Below are positions 1 through 9,000 of a stretch of 64,000 nucleotides of DNA, one piece after another. Numbering within the stretch: the stretch's first letter is position 1; each line of letters opens with the position of its first letter. A program made the position numbers and the translations under genes. Source of the DNA: Candidatus Zixiibacteriota bacterium (lineage in GTDB: Bacteria; Zixibacteria; MSB-5A5; GN15; PGXB01); assembly GCA_026397505.1 (NCBI GenBank), contig JAPLUR010000061.1, positions 1 through 64,000 of the forward strand. The letters are read 5' to 3'. A model generated the notes under the pieces. That model was not told the DNA's origin and did no database searches. It saw only the letters and a list, made by a program, of their open reading frames with translations.

Positions 1-1
1 T

Positions 2-367
2 GGCGCCGATTTTGAATATCTTGCAAGGCAATATGGAGAGCAGGTCAAAGTGGTCAAAGCCGAACAGGAAAACGGATGGGCGCCGTTGTCGATATTTCCT
101 TCGGCGGTATCTTCGGATATCCGCAAATTGACAATCGGCCAGACATCAAAGTCATATCGGACCACTGAAGGATGGATGTTTTTCCGCATAAAGGGCCGGC
201 GTGCCGGCAATTTGAAACCCCTGGCCAACGTGGAGACAGAGATCCGCGAGGTCATGTTTCAAAGCAAATTCAATGATGCTCTGGACAAGGTTTTGAACAC
301 ATTGAAGGCCGACGCGACTGTAGAATACAATGAAAAGGCTGTCACGAAGTACTTCGGCAAAGAATAG
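2..367 (+). CDS. Parvulin-type peptidyl-prolyl isomerase, C-terminal part
   Basis: The frame is open from the window edge, so the 5' end is missing; 121 residues are visible. The first residues (GADFEYLARQYGEQ) match the end of a PpiC/SurA rotamase domain, where a phrase of the form DF..lA..yS is typical. The rest (KLTIGQTSKSYRTTEGWMF, then a helical tail) resembles the C-terminal arm of periplasmic folding chaperones of this family. Such proteins isomerise X-Pro bonds and assist folding of exported proteins. The multihaem cytochrome gene starts one base after the stop codon, so the two are probably co-transcribed and this chaperone may help fold exported products. Recognition rests on a short stretch, so the exact subfamily is not settled. 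Confidence 0.6.
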   Translation, partial: GADFEYLARQYGEQVKVVKAEQENGWAPLSIFPSAVSSDIRKLTIGQTSKSYRTTEGWMFFRIKGRRAGNLKPLANVETEIREVMFQSKFNDALDKVLNTLKADATVEYNEKAVTKYFGKE

Positions 368-368
368 A

Positions 369-2411
369 ATGATTATTAGTACCATCCGTTCAGTAAAGGC
401 AGTGCGACCTCTCTTCATCAGAGGTGAGGGAGCTATAAAGACGCGAAGATATCCCACGGCTCTGTCTGTTTATTTATTGGCAGTCTATCTGGTGATCTGT
501 CTGGTTTCCCCGGCCGGCGCGCAGGTGCAAAAGGGCAAACGGTTCTCCTCGAAAAGCAACTGCGTTGATTGTCATCCGGTCGATGAATTCAAGGGTACCG
601 ACAAGCATCGGCCGTTTCAGCGCGAAGAATGCCTGTCCTGTCATAAGCCTCACGGTCTGGTGGGGATGCTGCGTCTGGTCAAGGAAGGGGCCGAACTCTG
701 TTACACATGCCATGATTCGACAGCCCTCGGAATGGGGAAAAGCAATATTCATCAGCCGGCCCACAAAGGCAAATGTACTGTCTGCCATAATCCTCATGCC
801 GGCGAGGGAAAAGGGATGCTGTCTTCCGTTTCACCGGAGCTCTGTTTTACCTGTCATAATCGAATCGAGTTTGAACAGAATCACTTGCATAAGCCCATGG
901 AAAAGGGATGTTTTTCCTGCCACGAAATTCACGGCAGCGACTACAAATATTTATTGAAGAAAGATGAACAGACGCTCTGCAGCGACTGCCATGATTCCAA
1001 AGCTGGCAATTTTACGAAGGCACATGCCGGCTATCCGATCCAGCCATCTTCCTGCCTGCGCTGCCATACGGCCCATTCATCCAATCAGAAGGGTCTCCTG
1101 ACGGCATCGGTGCACCAACCGATGCTCGGCGGCGGCTGTGAGAGCTGTCATAATTCCCCGGGAAGCGACAAACCGTTCGCGACCATGGAAGCGGGCAGCA
1201 AATTATGCCTGACATGTCACGATGGTGCCAATATGACCGGGTCCGATATACATGCTCCGGTATCGGCGGGCGAATGCCTGACCTGTCATGATCCCCACGG
1301 TTCCAAACAAAAGGCGCTTCTGGCGCAGCCTCCCAATGAACTATGTCTGGGTTGCCATGATGATATCAGGCCCCAGTTGGCCATGGCGTCGCGTCACAAA
1401 CCAGCCGGAGAGAATTGCACGCTCTGCCACAGCGGCCACGGGCAGGTCAAGACCGGGCTGATCGTTAAGGATGAGAAGACGCTTTGCCTTGATTGCCATC
1501 AGAAAGAAAAGGATATGCTGGCGTTGCCCGATTCGCATCCTCCTTTCGCCGAGGGCCTCTGTATGACCTGCCATGTTCCGCACGGTTCAGCTTATGACAA
1601 GCTGACAAAAACCAACCGCAGTGACCTGTGCGGAATATGTCATGAGAAATCAAGAGAATGGCTGGCGCAGAAGAATGTGCATCTTCCGCTCAAAGCCGGC
1701 AAATGCAATGATTGTCACCTGCCCCATGCATCGACCCAGAAATCACTTCTGAAGGAGGAACGAAACGCCCTGTGTCTGACCTGCCATTCAACCATGCTTA
1801 ATGTCGCCGCCGATATGAAACTTCATCCACCTTTCAGTGAACATACCTGTGATCCCTGTCATGTACCGCATGCCTCTGATGTTCCCGGTCTGCTGAGCGA
1901 GCAACAGGCGAATATCTGCGGCGCTTGCCATGACGGCATCCCCGGAGATACCACGACTATGGTAAGTAAGCATCAACCCGTTGCAGAGGGGAAATGCACC
2001 GCGTGTCATCAGCCGCATATGTCGCAGTTGAAAGGACTTCTGCTCGACAGACCGGATCGCCTATGTCTCTCATGCCATGTGGATTTGCAAAAACAGATGG
2101 CTTCGGGGATTGTTCATCCCCCGGCCAAAGAAGGCGAATGTCTGGGATGCCACAAGCCACATTCAAGTACTTTTGCCTCTCTTCTGACAGAAAATATTCC
2201 TCAGCAGTGTCTGGCCTGCCACGAAGGAGAAGATCAGGCGTTTAAAGAAAAGCATCTGAATTTGAGCGGCAGCCGGATCGATTGCCGTAAGTGTCATAAT
2301 CCGCATGTTTCTGTCACCGCCGGCTTGATTCAATCACAGGTACATGCGCCATTCAAGGACGGCATGTGCGACGCCTGCCACGAACCGGTGCCGCAGGAGA
2401 AGAAGCCATGA
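369..2411 (+). CDS. Secreted multihaem c-type cytochrome with 26 CXXCH motifs
   Basis: About 680 residues. I count 26 CXXCH haem c attachment motifs, mostly in pairs of the form CxxCHxPHgs...LCxxCH, the doubled-CXXCH arrangement. A hydrophobic segment near residues 32-52 (SVYLLAVYLVICLVSPAGAQ) is a signal peptide, so the protein is exported and haem would be attached in the periplasm. The ATG at 369 was chosen because an upstream in-frame ATG at 330 would overlap the previous gene and lengthen the already long N-terminal region. The stop codon overlaps the next start (ATGA), so the two cytochromes are translationally coupled. Family knowledge suggests electron storage or transfer, possibly across the envelope; the partner and direction are unknown. 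Confidence 0.85.
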   Translation: MIISTIRSVKAVRPLFIRGEGAIKTRRYPTALSVYLLAVYLVICLVSPAGAQVQKGKRFSSKSNCVDCHPVDEFKGTDKHRPFQREECLSCHKPHGLVGMLRLVKEGAELCYTCHDSTALGMGKSNIHQPAHKGKCTVCHNPHAGEGKGMLSSVSPELCFTCHNRIEFEQNHLHKPMEKGCFSCHEIHGSDYKYLLKKDEQTLCSDCHDSKAGNFTKAHAGYPIQPSSCLRCHTAHSSNQKGLLTASVHQPMLGGGCESCHNSPGSDKPFATMEAGSKLCLTCHDGANMTGSDIHAPVSAGECLTCHDPHGSKQKALLAQPPNELCLGCHDDIRPQLAMASRHKPAGENCTLCHSGHGQVKTGLIVKDEKTLCLDCHQKEKDMLALPDSHPPFAEGLCMTCHVPHGSAYDKLTKTNRSDLCGICHEKSREWLAQKNVHLPLKAGKCNDCHLPHASTQKSLLKEERNALCLTCHSTMLNVAADMKLHPPFSEHTCDPCHVPHASDVPGLLSEQQANICGACHDGIPGDTTTMVSKHQPVAEGKCTACHQPHMSQLKGLLLDRPDRLCLSCHVDLQKQMASGIVHPPAKEGECLGCHKPHSSTFASLLTENIPQQCLACHEGEDQAFKEKHLNLSGSRIDCRKCHNPHVSVTAGLIQSQVHAPFKDGMCDACHEPVPQEKKP

Positions 2412-3628
2412 AGATGCGAGTAATAATTTTATTGACTCTGGCGCTTCTTCCGGCAGGCCGGGCGGGCACGTCACCAGTTAAAGTCAATGAGCCGAGTGTC
2501 TGTTTTGCCTGTCATGACACGATTGAGGCTTTAAATAAGATGAGACATCTGCATACAGCGTTTAAGCAGGGGATCTGCTCGGCCTGTCACAATCCGCATG
2601 CCTCCAAACATGCCGCTCTGATAAACGACGATATTAAGACACTCTGTCTTTCCTGCCATGAGAATGTCAAACAGGAGGTGCATAAAGCATCAGTTCATCA
2701 ACCGGCGCTTGACGGCGACTGCACGACCTGCCATGACCCGCATGCCTCGGAACAGAAAAATCAGTTGAAGCAGAAGATGCTTTCGCTATGCACCCAGTGC
2801 CATACCGCGGTCGCCGGGTGGGCGACTCAGGCGGTGGTTCATTCGCCGGTCAAAGCAGAGAATTGCCAGATTTGCCACTCTCCGCATGGTTCCGACAACG
2901 AGAATTTGCTGACTCATGCCGTACCCAACCTCTGTTTCTCCTGCCATAAACAGGATGCTCCCTTTGCTGCCGCCCATAAAGGATATGATCTTTCGAAGGC
3001 CAATTGTATAACCTGTCACGATCCTCATTCATCGGAGCGACCGAAACTTCTGATGGCCAATCAGCACGCACCTTTCAAGGCGGGACAATGTGTCAGCTGT
3101 CACACCGCCGGCGCCGGTTCGGCCTTTGCATTGGTGAGTGAGTTGAAAACACTGTGTCTGAAATGCCACAAGCAGATTCAGGAAAATATGGATCTTCCCT
3201 ACCGTCACAATTTGACCGACGAGCGCTCCTGTCTTAATTGCCATAATCCGCACGCCGCGCCGGCTTCTCCCCTTCTGGCGGCCGGGCAAAAAGACCTGTG
3301 TTTTCGCTGCCATTTCAAGGGTGAGAATTATAAAGACAAAAGCCGCGAGCAGTATGTTACACACAGCGGTATGGATTGCTCGAATTGCCACACCCCTCAC
3401 GGCGGCGATAATGCCAAATATCTCAAGAGTGTCGGCGAGGATCTATGCCGCGGCTGTCATCCGAGTGCACATAAAGGGTCGCATCCAATGGGCGGCGATG
3501 TTATCGATCCGCGAACCAATACCACTCTGGTCTGCACCGGTTGTCATGAGCTTCACGGGGCTGATTTCAAACCATATTTGCCCCTGAATCCGGCGCGCGA
3601 GTTGTGTCTCCAGTGCCATAAAAAATAG
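2408..3628 (+). CDS. Secreted multihaem c-type cytochrome with 16 CXXCH motifs
   Basis: The product is 406 residues with a short signal peptide (MKMRVIILLTLALLPAGRAG) and 16 CXXCH motifs. They follow the same paired pattern as the gene upstream, with HNPHAS/HDPHSS-type spacers, so the two probably arose by duplication. The ATG at 2408 overlaps the upstream stop by four bases (ATGA), the usual sign of coupled translation; the in-frame ATG at 2366 lies inside the upstream gene and lacks the signal peptide at its very start. Together the pair could bind 42 haems. I see no transmembrane helix besides the signal, so it is likely soluble periplasmic or surface-exposed. Function in electron transfer is inferred from haem content only. 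Confidence 0.85.
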   Translation: MKMRVIILLTLALLPAGRAGTSPVKVNEPSVCFACHDTIEALNKMRHLHTAFKQGICSACHNPHASKHAALINDDIKTLCLSCHENVKQEVHKASVHQPALDGDCTTCHDPHASEQKNQLKQKMLSLCTQCHTAVAGWATQAVVHSPVKAENCQICHSPHGSDNENLLTHAVPNLCFSCHKQDAPFAAAHKGYDLSKANCITCHDPHSSERPKLLMANQHAPFKAGQCVSCHTAGAGSAFALVSELKTLCLKCHKQIQENMDLPYRHNLTDERSCLNCHNPHAAPASPLLAAGQKDLCFRCHFKGENYKDKSREQYVTHSGMDCSNCHTPHGGDNAKYLKSVGEDLCRGCHPSAHKGSHPMGGDVIDPRTNTTLVCTGCHELHGADFKPYLPLNPARELCLQCHKK

Positions 3629-3650
3629 GAAGCAGTATCGGCTGTGATTG

Positions 3651-3687
3651 AAAGGCGACGGAGCGACGAGGCTCGGTCGCCTTTTTT
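3651..3687 (+). terminator. Rho-independent terminator after the cytochrome pair
   Basis: A stem AAAGGCGAC ... GTCGCCTTTT, with further pairing inside (GGAGC/GCTC), is followed by a run of T. It lies 22 bases after the 16-haem cytochrome stop. The A run on the left also gives a T run on the other strand, so it could serve the convergent 7-haem gene, whose stop codon is at 3686-3688. Confidence 0.75.
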
Positions 3688-4480
3688 ATCGGCCTTGCCG
3701 GGAGCGCATATGGCAGCCGGTGCAGAGTTCGGAAGCATCATTAAAGGCGGCGGTAAGAGCTTGATTGGAAGAGGTCAGGGAATGGCAGGTCTGGCATTCA
3801 ATACGTCCGTTAAATAGCTGCAGACGAGGATCGATCTCAGCGCGAACGGTGTACCCACCGTCTCCGGCATTCGCCACGACCGGCACCCCCAGGGGATGCC
3901 CCTGATGCCGGCCAAAACTGGGCACCTCGGAAATATTAGTCAAATTCCGATCGACCATGGCACCTTTGGCATGACACAAAAGACAGGCTTCGGACGGCGA
4001 CAGGAACGACAAATATTGATAATCGGAGTGATACAACTTGGCCGCTTCGCGATGCCCCGCCGAAAGGTTGGAGAGATTCTTGTCGGCGCCGTGACAGGTG
4101 CCGCAGATATTTTGAAGATTGGTGTTGGTGTATTGAAATGTGAATTCTTTTCCCGCAGCTTTCAATTCTGCAGAATTGTGGAAGATATGGCAATCAAGAC
4201 AGCGGCGAGCCCGATTGCTATGGAAGGAAAGGCGGAAATTTTCATTTTTCTCGTCAATAATCATATGGCAGGAACGGCAGCGTTGCTCAATAATTCCAAA
4301 CGAATATCCTTCATCATTGACCTGTGCCAGCATTTCATGGCAACCGGCGCAGGCGATTTGCGCGTGACCGGGAGTGCCGTTCGGGCCGGTCCGGGCGGGG
4401 AAAAATTCGATCGCGAGCCCCAGAGCAAGAATAATCGGAATAATAACGCCGGGTCTGGGGGGCATATATAAGAAGCGCAT
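3686..4480 (-). CDS. Membrane-anchored or secreted 7-haem cytochrome c
   Basis: About 264 residues with seven CXXCH motifs (ACAGCH, RCRSCH, RCLDCH, ICGTCH, ACLLCH, ECQTCH, LCTGCH) spread over the whole length. The N-terminus has one hydrophobic stretch (VIIPIILALGLAIEFF) that could be an uncleaved anchor or a signal peptide. Motif spacing is wider and less regular than in the two cytochromes on the other strand, so this is a different type, possibly a NapC/NrfH-like or small multihaem carrier; I cannot assign it further. The ATG at 4480 is preferred over a GTG at 4516; neither has a clear SD. It converges on the cytochrome pair, and the insertion sequence lies about 120 bases upstream of its start. 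Confidence 0.75.
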   Translation of the reverse strand: MRFLYMPPRPGVIIPIILALGLAIEFFPARTGPNGTPGHAQIACAGCHEMLAQVNDEGYSFGIIEQRCRSCHMIIDEKNENFRLSFHSNRARRCLDCHIFHNSAELKAAGKEFTFQYTNTNLQNICGTCHGADKNLSNLSAGHREAAKLYHSDYQYLSFLSPSEACLLCHAKGAMVDRNLTNISEVPSFGRHQGHPLGVPVVANAGDGGYTVRAEIDPRLQLFNGRIECQTCHSLTSSNQALTAAFNDASELCTGCHMRSRQGR

Positions 4481-4573
4481 ATTGTATTTATCGGAAAGTT
4501 GTTTGACAATCTGCACACAATTTTGGAATAGTCCGGTTTTCCCTGCGTCCGCTGTCTTTTTCCTTCAGATTGA

Positions 4574-4601
4574 ATTACCAGGCATATCATAATGGTGTCA
4601 A
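4574..4601 (-). promoter_or_regulatory. Possible outward promoter at the insertion sequence edge
   Basis: On the minus strand a perfect -35 (TTGACA, 4596-4601) touches the left end motif of the insertion sequence and is followed after 16 bases by GGTAAT. It points at the 7-haem cytochrome gene. The -10 matches 4 of 6 positions. Whether TTGACA belongs to the element or the target is not clear. Confidence 0.35.
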
Positions 4602-4649
4602 CGCAAAGTAGAAATGTCCTATTTTTAGCAAAGTAGAAATGTCCTATTT
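4602..4649. repeat. Left end of the insertion sequence, motif present twice
   Basis: Two direct copies of GCAAAGTAGAAATGTCCTAT lie at 4603 and 4628, 25 bases apart. They mirror the paired motifs at the right end, as expected for tandem transposase-binding sites. Confidence 0.8.
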
Positions 4650-5930
4650 GGTTAATTGAGTATACATCTTCTTTCTCATCACAACCTTCAATGGTGACCG
4701 TTTCCAGGGATGATCTTTAGAAGGGAGAGTGGGCTTGGGAGGGTGGCCGGGCCGTTCAGGCGGGGTCGCTTTTTGAGGTCGCTCAGTGATTTCACGATAC
4801 TTCAAATTAACCCCGCTACGGCTGATGACATGTAACGAGCCGTTAAGCCTCTCTTCCACGATCACCTTCCTGGAGATAACCTTTTCCTTGATCTGGTAGA
4901 GCTTTTTGTCGTGGGCGACGGTGTTGTCATTCCTCACCGTGCGGTTGGTCTTGAGGCAGAGGGATCGTTCCAGATTGAAGTATCGCTCCGGCCTTATATG
5001 AACATCGCTCTGGTTTGCCGGCGTTACCCGGAACCTCTGGTTGAATGTGGGAAGATACTCCTGGAGAAAGGCATTGGCTTCCGCCTTGGTCTTGATTCCC
5101 CGAAGTCGCATCTCCTTGACCAGCCGATCCTGAAACACCCCGAACAACCTCTCGATGCGACCCTTGGCCTGAGGCGAATGCGCATGGATCACCTTCACCC
5201 CCAGTTCATCCAAAGCCCTCTCAAACTGACTCATCGGTTCACACACCCCCTCCAGCTCCTCCTCCGCCGTAAGCTTCCTCTGAGATTTATACGTCGTGTG
5301 CTTGTCAAGATAGACGCTCAAGGGAAGACCATACTTCCTCACGTAGCCTTTGAAACTGTCCATCGCCGGCATCGTCCCCTCATAGTCATAGAACCGGCCA
5401 TAGACCGTGTTGGTGGCGTCGTCTATGTAACCCATCAAAACCAATTCCGGACCCCGGTCTTCAAGCCAGGCGTGATGGGAACCGTCCATCTGAACCATCT
5501 CCCCAAAACACCCCTTCCGCTCCCGCCACTGCCGGTGCCCACGCTTCCGGCGCCTCTTCTCCCAAAGACCAGCCGCCACCAGCCACTGCCTGACAGTCTC
5601 TCGGCTCACCCGTATCCCCTCCATCGCCACAAGCTTTTCCGCCGCCAGAGTCGGGCCAAAATCACCATACTTCTTCCCATACACACTTAGCACTCTTTCC
5701 TTTATCTTCTCCGGAAATCTCCGGTTGGATGGACGACCACGACCCCGATGAACAATACCGCCATCCCCAAACTCACGCACCAACTTCACAAGTCTTCTGA
5801 CATGCCGCTCACTCAGAGACAACGTCGACGACGCCATTCTCTGCGTCATGCGCCTGTCTAAAATATCATGAACCACCTTCAACCGTCTCAACTCCCTCAA
5901 ACTCATCCTGATAACGTCCTCTCCGACCAT
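4644..5930 (-). CDS. DDE transposase, ISNCY/IS1202 type
   Basis: About 428 residues. An N-terminal helix-turn-helix region (SLRELRRLKVVHDIL ... LSERHVRRLVKLVREFG) is followed by a second DNA-binding part and an rve/DDE integrase core. The catalytic triad is visible: Asp in VQMDGSHHAW, Asp in YLDKHTTYKS and Glu in KGRIERLFG. It catalyses cut-and-paste or copy transposition of the surrounding element. The ATG at 5930 is chosen because GGGGAGG lies just upstream of it; an in-frame ATG at 5957 has no such site. That SD is buried in a perfect 8-bp hairpin. The reading frame is intact, so the element may still be active. Confidence 0.85.
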   Translation of the reverse strand: MVGEDVIRMSLRELRRLKVVHDILDRRMTQRMASSTLSLSERHVRRLVKLVREFGDGGIVHRGRGRPSNRRFPEKIKERVLSVYGKKYGDFGPTLAAEKLVAMEGIRVSRETVRQWLVAAGLWEKRRRKRGHRQWRERKGCFGEMVQMDGSHHAWLEDRGPELVLMGYIDDATNTVYGRFYDYEGTMPAMDSFKGYVRKYGLPLSVYLDKHTTYKSQRKLTAEEELEGVCEPMSQFERALDELGVKVIHAHSPQAKGRIERLFGVFQDRLVKEMRLRGIKTKAEANAFLQEYLPTFNQRFRVTPANQSDVHIRPERYFNLERSLCLKTNRTVRNDNTVAHDKKLYQIKEKVISRKVIVEERLNGSLHVISRSGVNLKYREITERPQKATPPERPGHPPKPTLPSKDHPWKRSPLKVVMRKKMYTQLTK

Positions 5931-5934
5931 AAAC

Positions 5935-5954
5935 CTCCCCAACTTTTTGGGGAG
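5935..5954 (-). promoter_or_regulatory. Hairpin hiding the transposase ribosome-binding site
   Basis: The minus strand reads CTCCCCAA-AAAG-TTGGGGAG, a perfect 8-bp stem with a 4-base loop. Its 3' arm contains the SD (GGGGAGG) for the transposase ATG at 5930. In other insertion sequences similar stems block translation of transcripts that read in from outside. Confidence 0.6.
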
Positions 5955-5968
5955 CATTATAGCCTCTC

Positions 5969-6014
5969 AATAGGACATTTCTATCTTGCTCAAAGAGGAC
6001 ATTACTACTTTGCG
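5969..6014. repeat. Right end of the insertion sequence, motif present twice
   Basis: Two copies of the end motif in inverted orientation relative to the left end: AGGACATTTCTATCTTGC near 5972 and AGGACATTACTACTTTGCG ending at 6014. The second copy is the outer terminus. Confidence 0.75.
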
Positions 6015-6022
6015 GAAATATT

Positions 6023-9000
6023 TTAGAAACGGATCTCGACCCAGATGCGGAGTTCCCTGAGATGCGAGTTTCTCCGATTGGCAGCGTCCTTGCTATCCTG
6101 CCAGCGGGCGCTCAAGCCGCCTTTGATCTGGGATGAGAAGGTATACTGTATATCCGGTGTCACCTGAAATTCGGAACGCTCGCCCGAGGATACGAGCGGA
6201 TTATCGCCGCTGGCGCTCTGGTCTCTGTCCTTGCGCAGCGAAACACTGACGGAGATGGTCATCGTGGAATTGAATTTCAGCCGGCCAAGCAGCGGAAATC
6301 TGATACCGGACGGCGAGGTAAAGGAGTACTTGGTGGAAGCCGACAGCGAAGTGGAAGTATTTCTTCTGCGTGTGGTCAATGTCCCGGTCTGGGAATTAAT
6401 TACTTTCTCATCGGTAATCTGCTTATCGGTATTAACATTAACCTGCATTCCCCTCATGATGTCAAAGGTGAATGAAATCAACGGCCGGTAGGCGGTAGAA
6501 GTCCGGTCCATTGATTTGAATCCGGTCTGAAGGTTGATGTTTTCAGACCTGGAACGACTGTAACCGGTGCGCGGCGAGAAGCGGCTGATAATCGGATTGA
6601 ATAGCCTGAAAGTGGTCATCGTTCGGATGTTGAAGCGGATATCGGGAAAAGTCGTGCTCACCGACTTCTGCGGATTCATGGCTTTGACGAGGTCCTGATC
6701 TATTTTACGGTTGAAGCTGACATCAGCTTTGAGACCGCCAAAAAGCTCGGTTCCTGAACCAAATGAATACCCGGTGCTTTTGTTGCTGAAAGCCGACTGT
6801 CCTGTTCCGGCGGCCCCGGAATTGATCGGTACGCCTACCTGATCGGTGAGGCCGAACCGGAACTTGAGTTGTGCTCTTTGCCGCAAACCAATAAAAGAGT
6901 AATTGTACCTCTCATTGAATTCATAGCTTATCGGATTTATCCAGCCGGTCAGGAAACCCATAATCCGGGTAAAGGGATTAATAATCCCGCCCAGGGGATT
7001 CTTCTTCTCGACTTTTATCACCTTCCCTTTTGTCCCCTGCGAGCCGATCGGTGAAGATTTCTTCCGGGAAGACTGGCCAAAGAGTTTTTGCAGATTCAGG
7101 TCTCCGCTGACACCATAGGACTTGGAGGCGGCGACATTACGAGTAGAATCATTCGCCCCGATGTCTTCACGATAGGCGGCCGAATAATTGAACTTATGCG
7201 TAAAAAATGGAACAATATTCGGTGTATAACTGCTCCCGAAGCTTTCGTTGAAACTGGTCTCGCGGCCCAGTTTCAACTTCATGGGATTGAAACTGAAAGC
7301 CACCGTCTCCGGATCGCTCATATCCCGTCGCGTATCCATGCCATAATTGGCCGATAAATTATCGGCAATCTTGTAGCTTCCCCGGAAAGTGCCGCGAAAA
7401 TCGCGTGTAAGATTATCGGTTCGGGAACCGCTGGAGTTTTCGGAAAGCCGGAAAGTTCGATCCAGGTCCGCCGAGAAATTATAGGAGTTGGGGAAAAAAT
7501 AGAAGCGGTTGTCGCGCAATTTACTCAGAAGTGGAACCGGTTTGGTCCAGAAAAATGGCTTAATATAAGGCACTTTAGCGATACTGTAATCGGCCCGGCC
7601 GCCGATGTGGTAGTTCTCCATCAAAGATACGGGAGTGGAAGGAGAAGTAGATTCGGTCCGGTTATATGAGAAATTAGCCTTGACTTTATTGAGGATAAGA
7701 GTAAACAGGGGATTCCAGGTCTTTTTATTGAAGCTCTCCGACAGAGTAAATCCCTTGCTCACGCTTATAGAACTCTCGGCGTCGCGTAGTTCCTTGGGAA
7801 GGATGATATCGGTTCCGAAGCGCAGAAGAGGAACATCGACGTTCTTACTATATCTCAGGGAGACCGGCAGGCTGGCTCCCAATGAACGAGGGAGGAATTT
7901 GTCCAGACCGAAATTGATACTGAAGTTATAACCAGTATTGGTGCGACCGCTTCCCAGGTTATCGGACGACCCGCCGCGGGTCGAGGTGGACAGCCCCCGG
8001 AAAAAGCTGTTTTTATAAGTATAGCCGGCACTGTAAGTAAACAAGTCGGCCACATTGCCGCTGACGGAGATCCGGCCGGCGAAACCGACATCGCGTCTGA
8101 CGCCGGTCAGGCGCAATTCATCGACCCAGACATCGCCGGTGGGTGCGGCCATGGAATCCAGGTTAATCACCCCCATGGCCACATATTTAACCTGCGTCAG
8201 TCTGGGGAGGCCATAAATCCGATATTTGCCGGCGACCGTATCCACCCGAGGATTTGTGCCGGGGTGATTCTGATTATAGTATTCCTTAAGACCGGTAATC
8301 TCATTGAAATCAATTTTCACGGCGTTCAGGGGGCTCCAGCCGGGTTCAAGCATGGTACGATACTCATAGAAGTTGGCGCTGTCCTGCCCGACCCGGAAGA
8401 AAAAGAAGAGATTTCTGACATCCGAGGCACCGTGAACGTACATTTCCAATGTCCGGTACCCCACCAGACTGGGAGTATCGTACAGCAGCCGGTGAACCAA
8501 ACCGGTGTCATTTACTTTCAGACTGTCGTAATGCAGCAGAAGCGACTGTTCCGGTTCCTGATAGCCGGTGCTCTTGTTATAATTGCCACTGACCCCCGAG
8601 GGAGGGAAATAATTATCATTTTCGGTGTTGATGACCGCTACGTTGAACCGGCTGGAAGTAGGGGAGGTCTTGTCGGCTCTGAGCAGTGTGTCATCCCAAT
8701 TGGACTGAATCAGATCGGCGGCCGCCAGCCCGATCTTCACACTGTCGCCCGTCAGAGATTCAACCCAGAGTCGGGCATAAGTAATGCTGGTCCAGGAAGG
8801 ATTGCCGACCAAATCGTCGATTGATGCGGTATCCTTGATCGGGATGCGGAAGGTGCGCCAGCCGTTATGCTCGGTGCTGTCAACCAGGAAAGCGGTGTCA
8901 GCCAGATTAATCCTATAAGAGAAATATCGATTGTACCTATCAGCAGTTTGGTTGAGATTGAGATCTTCGGCGTCCGGTTTGCCGTTATCGGTCTGTTCCA

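Larger units (their letters stand above)
4602..6014 (-). mobile_element. Insertion sequence, ISNCY/IS1202-like, about 1.4 kb
   Basis: The element holds one DDE transposase gene on the minus strand and is bounded by matching inverted ends. The left end begins CGCAAAGTAGAAATGTCC; the right end, read inwards, begins CGCAAAGTAGTAATGTCC. Each end carries the motif twice. It sits between the 7-haem cytochrome and sprA, with the right end about nine bases from the sprA stop codon. No clear target duplication is visible. The exact borders are uncertain by about six bases, because the left flank TGTCAA could also belong to the element. Confidence 0.8.

Noticed and set aside
330-368. Upstream in-frame ATG for the 26-haem cytochrome
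   Set aside because: It overlaps the parvulin gene by 38 bases and adds a charged segment before an already long signal region.
4911-5690. Long plus-strand open frame opposite the transposase
   Set aside because: It is antisense to the DDE transposase, has no SD or recognisable domain and mirrors the codon bias of the real gene.
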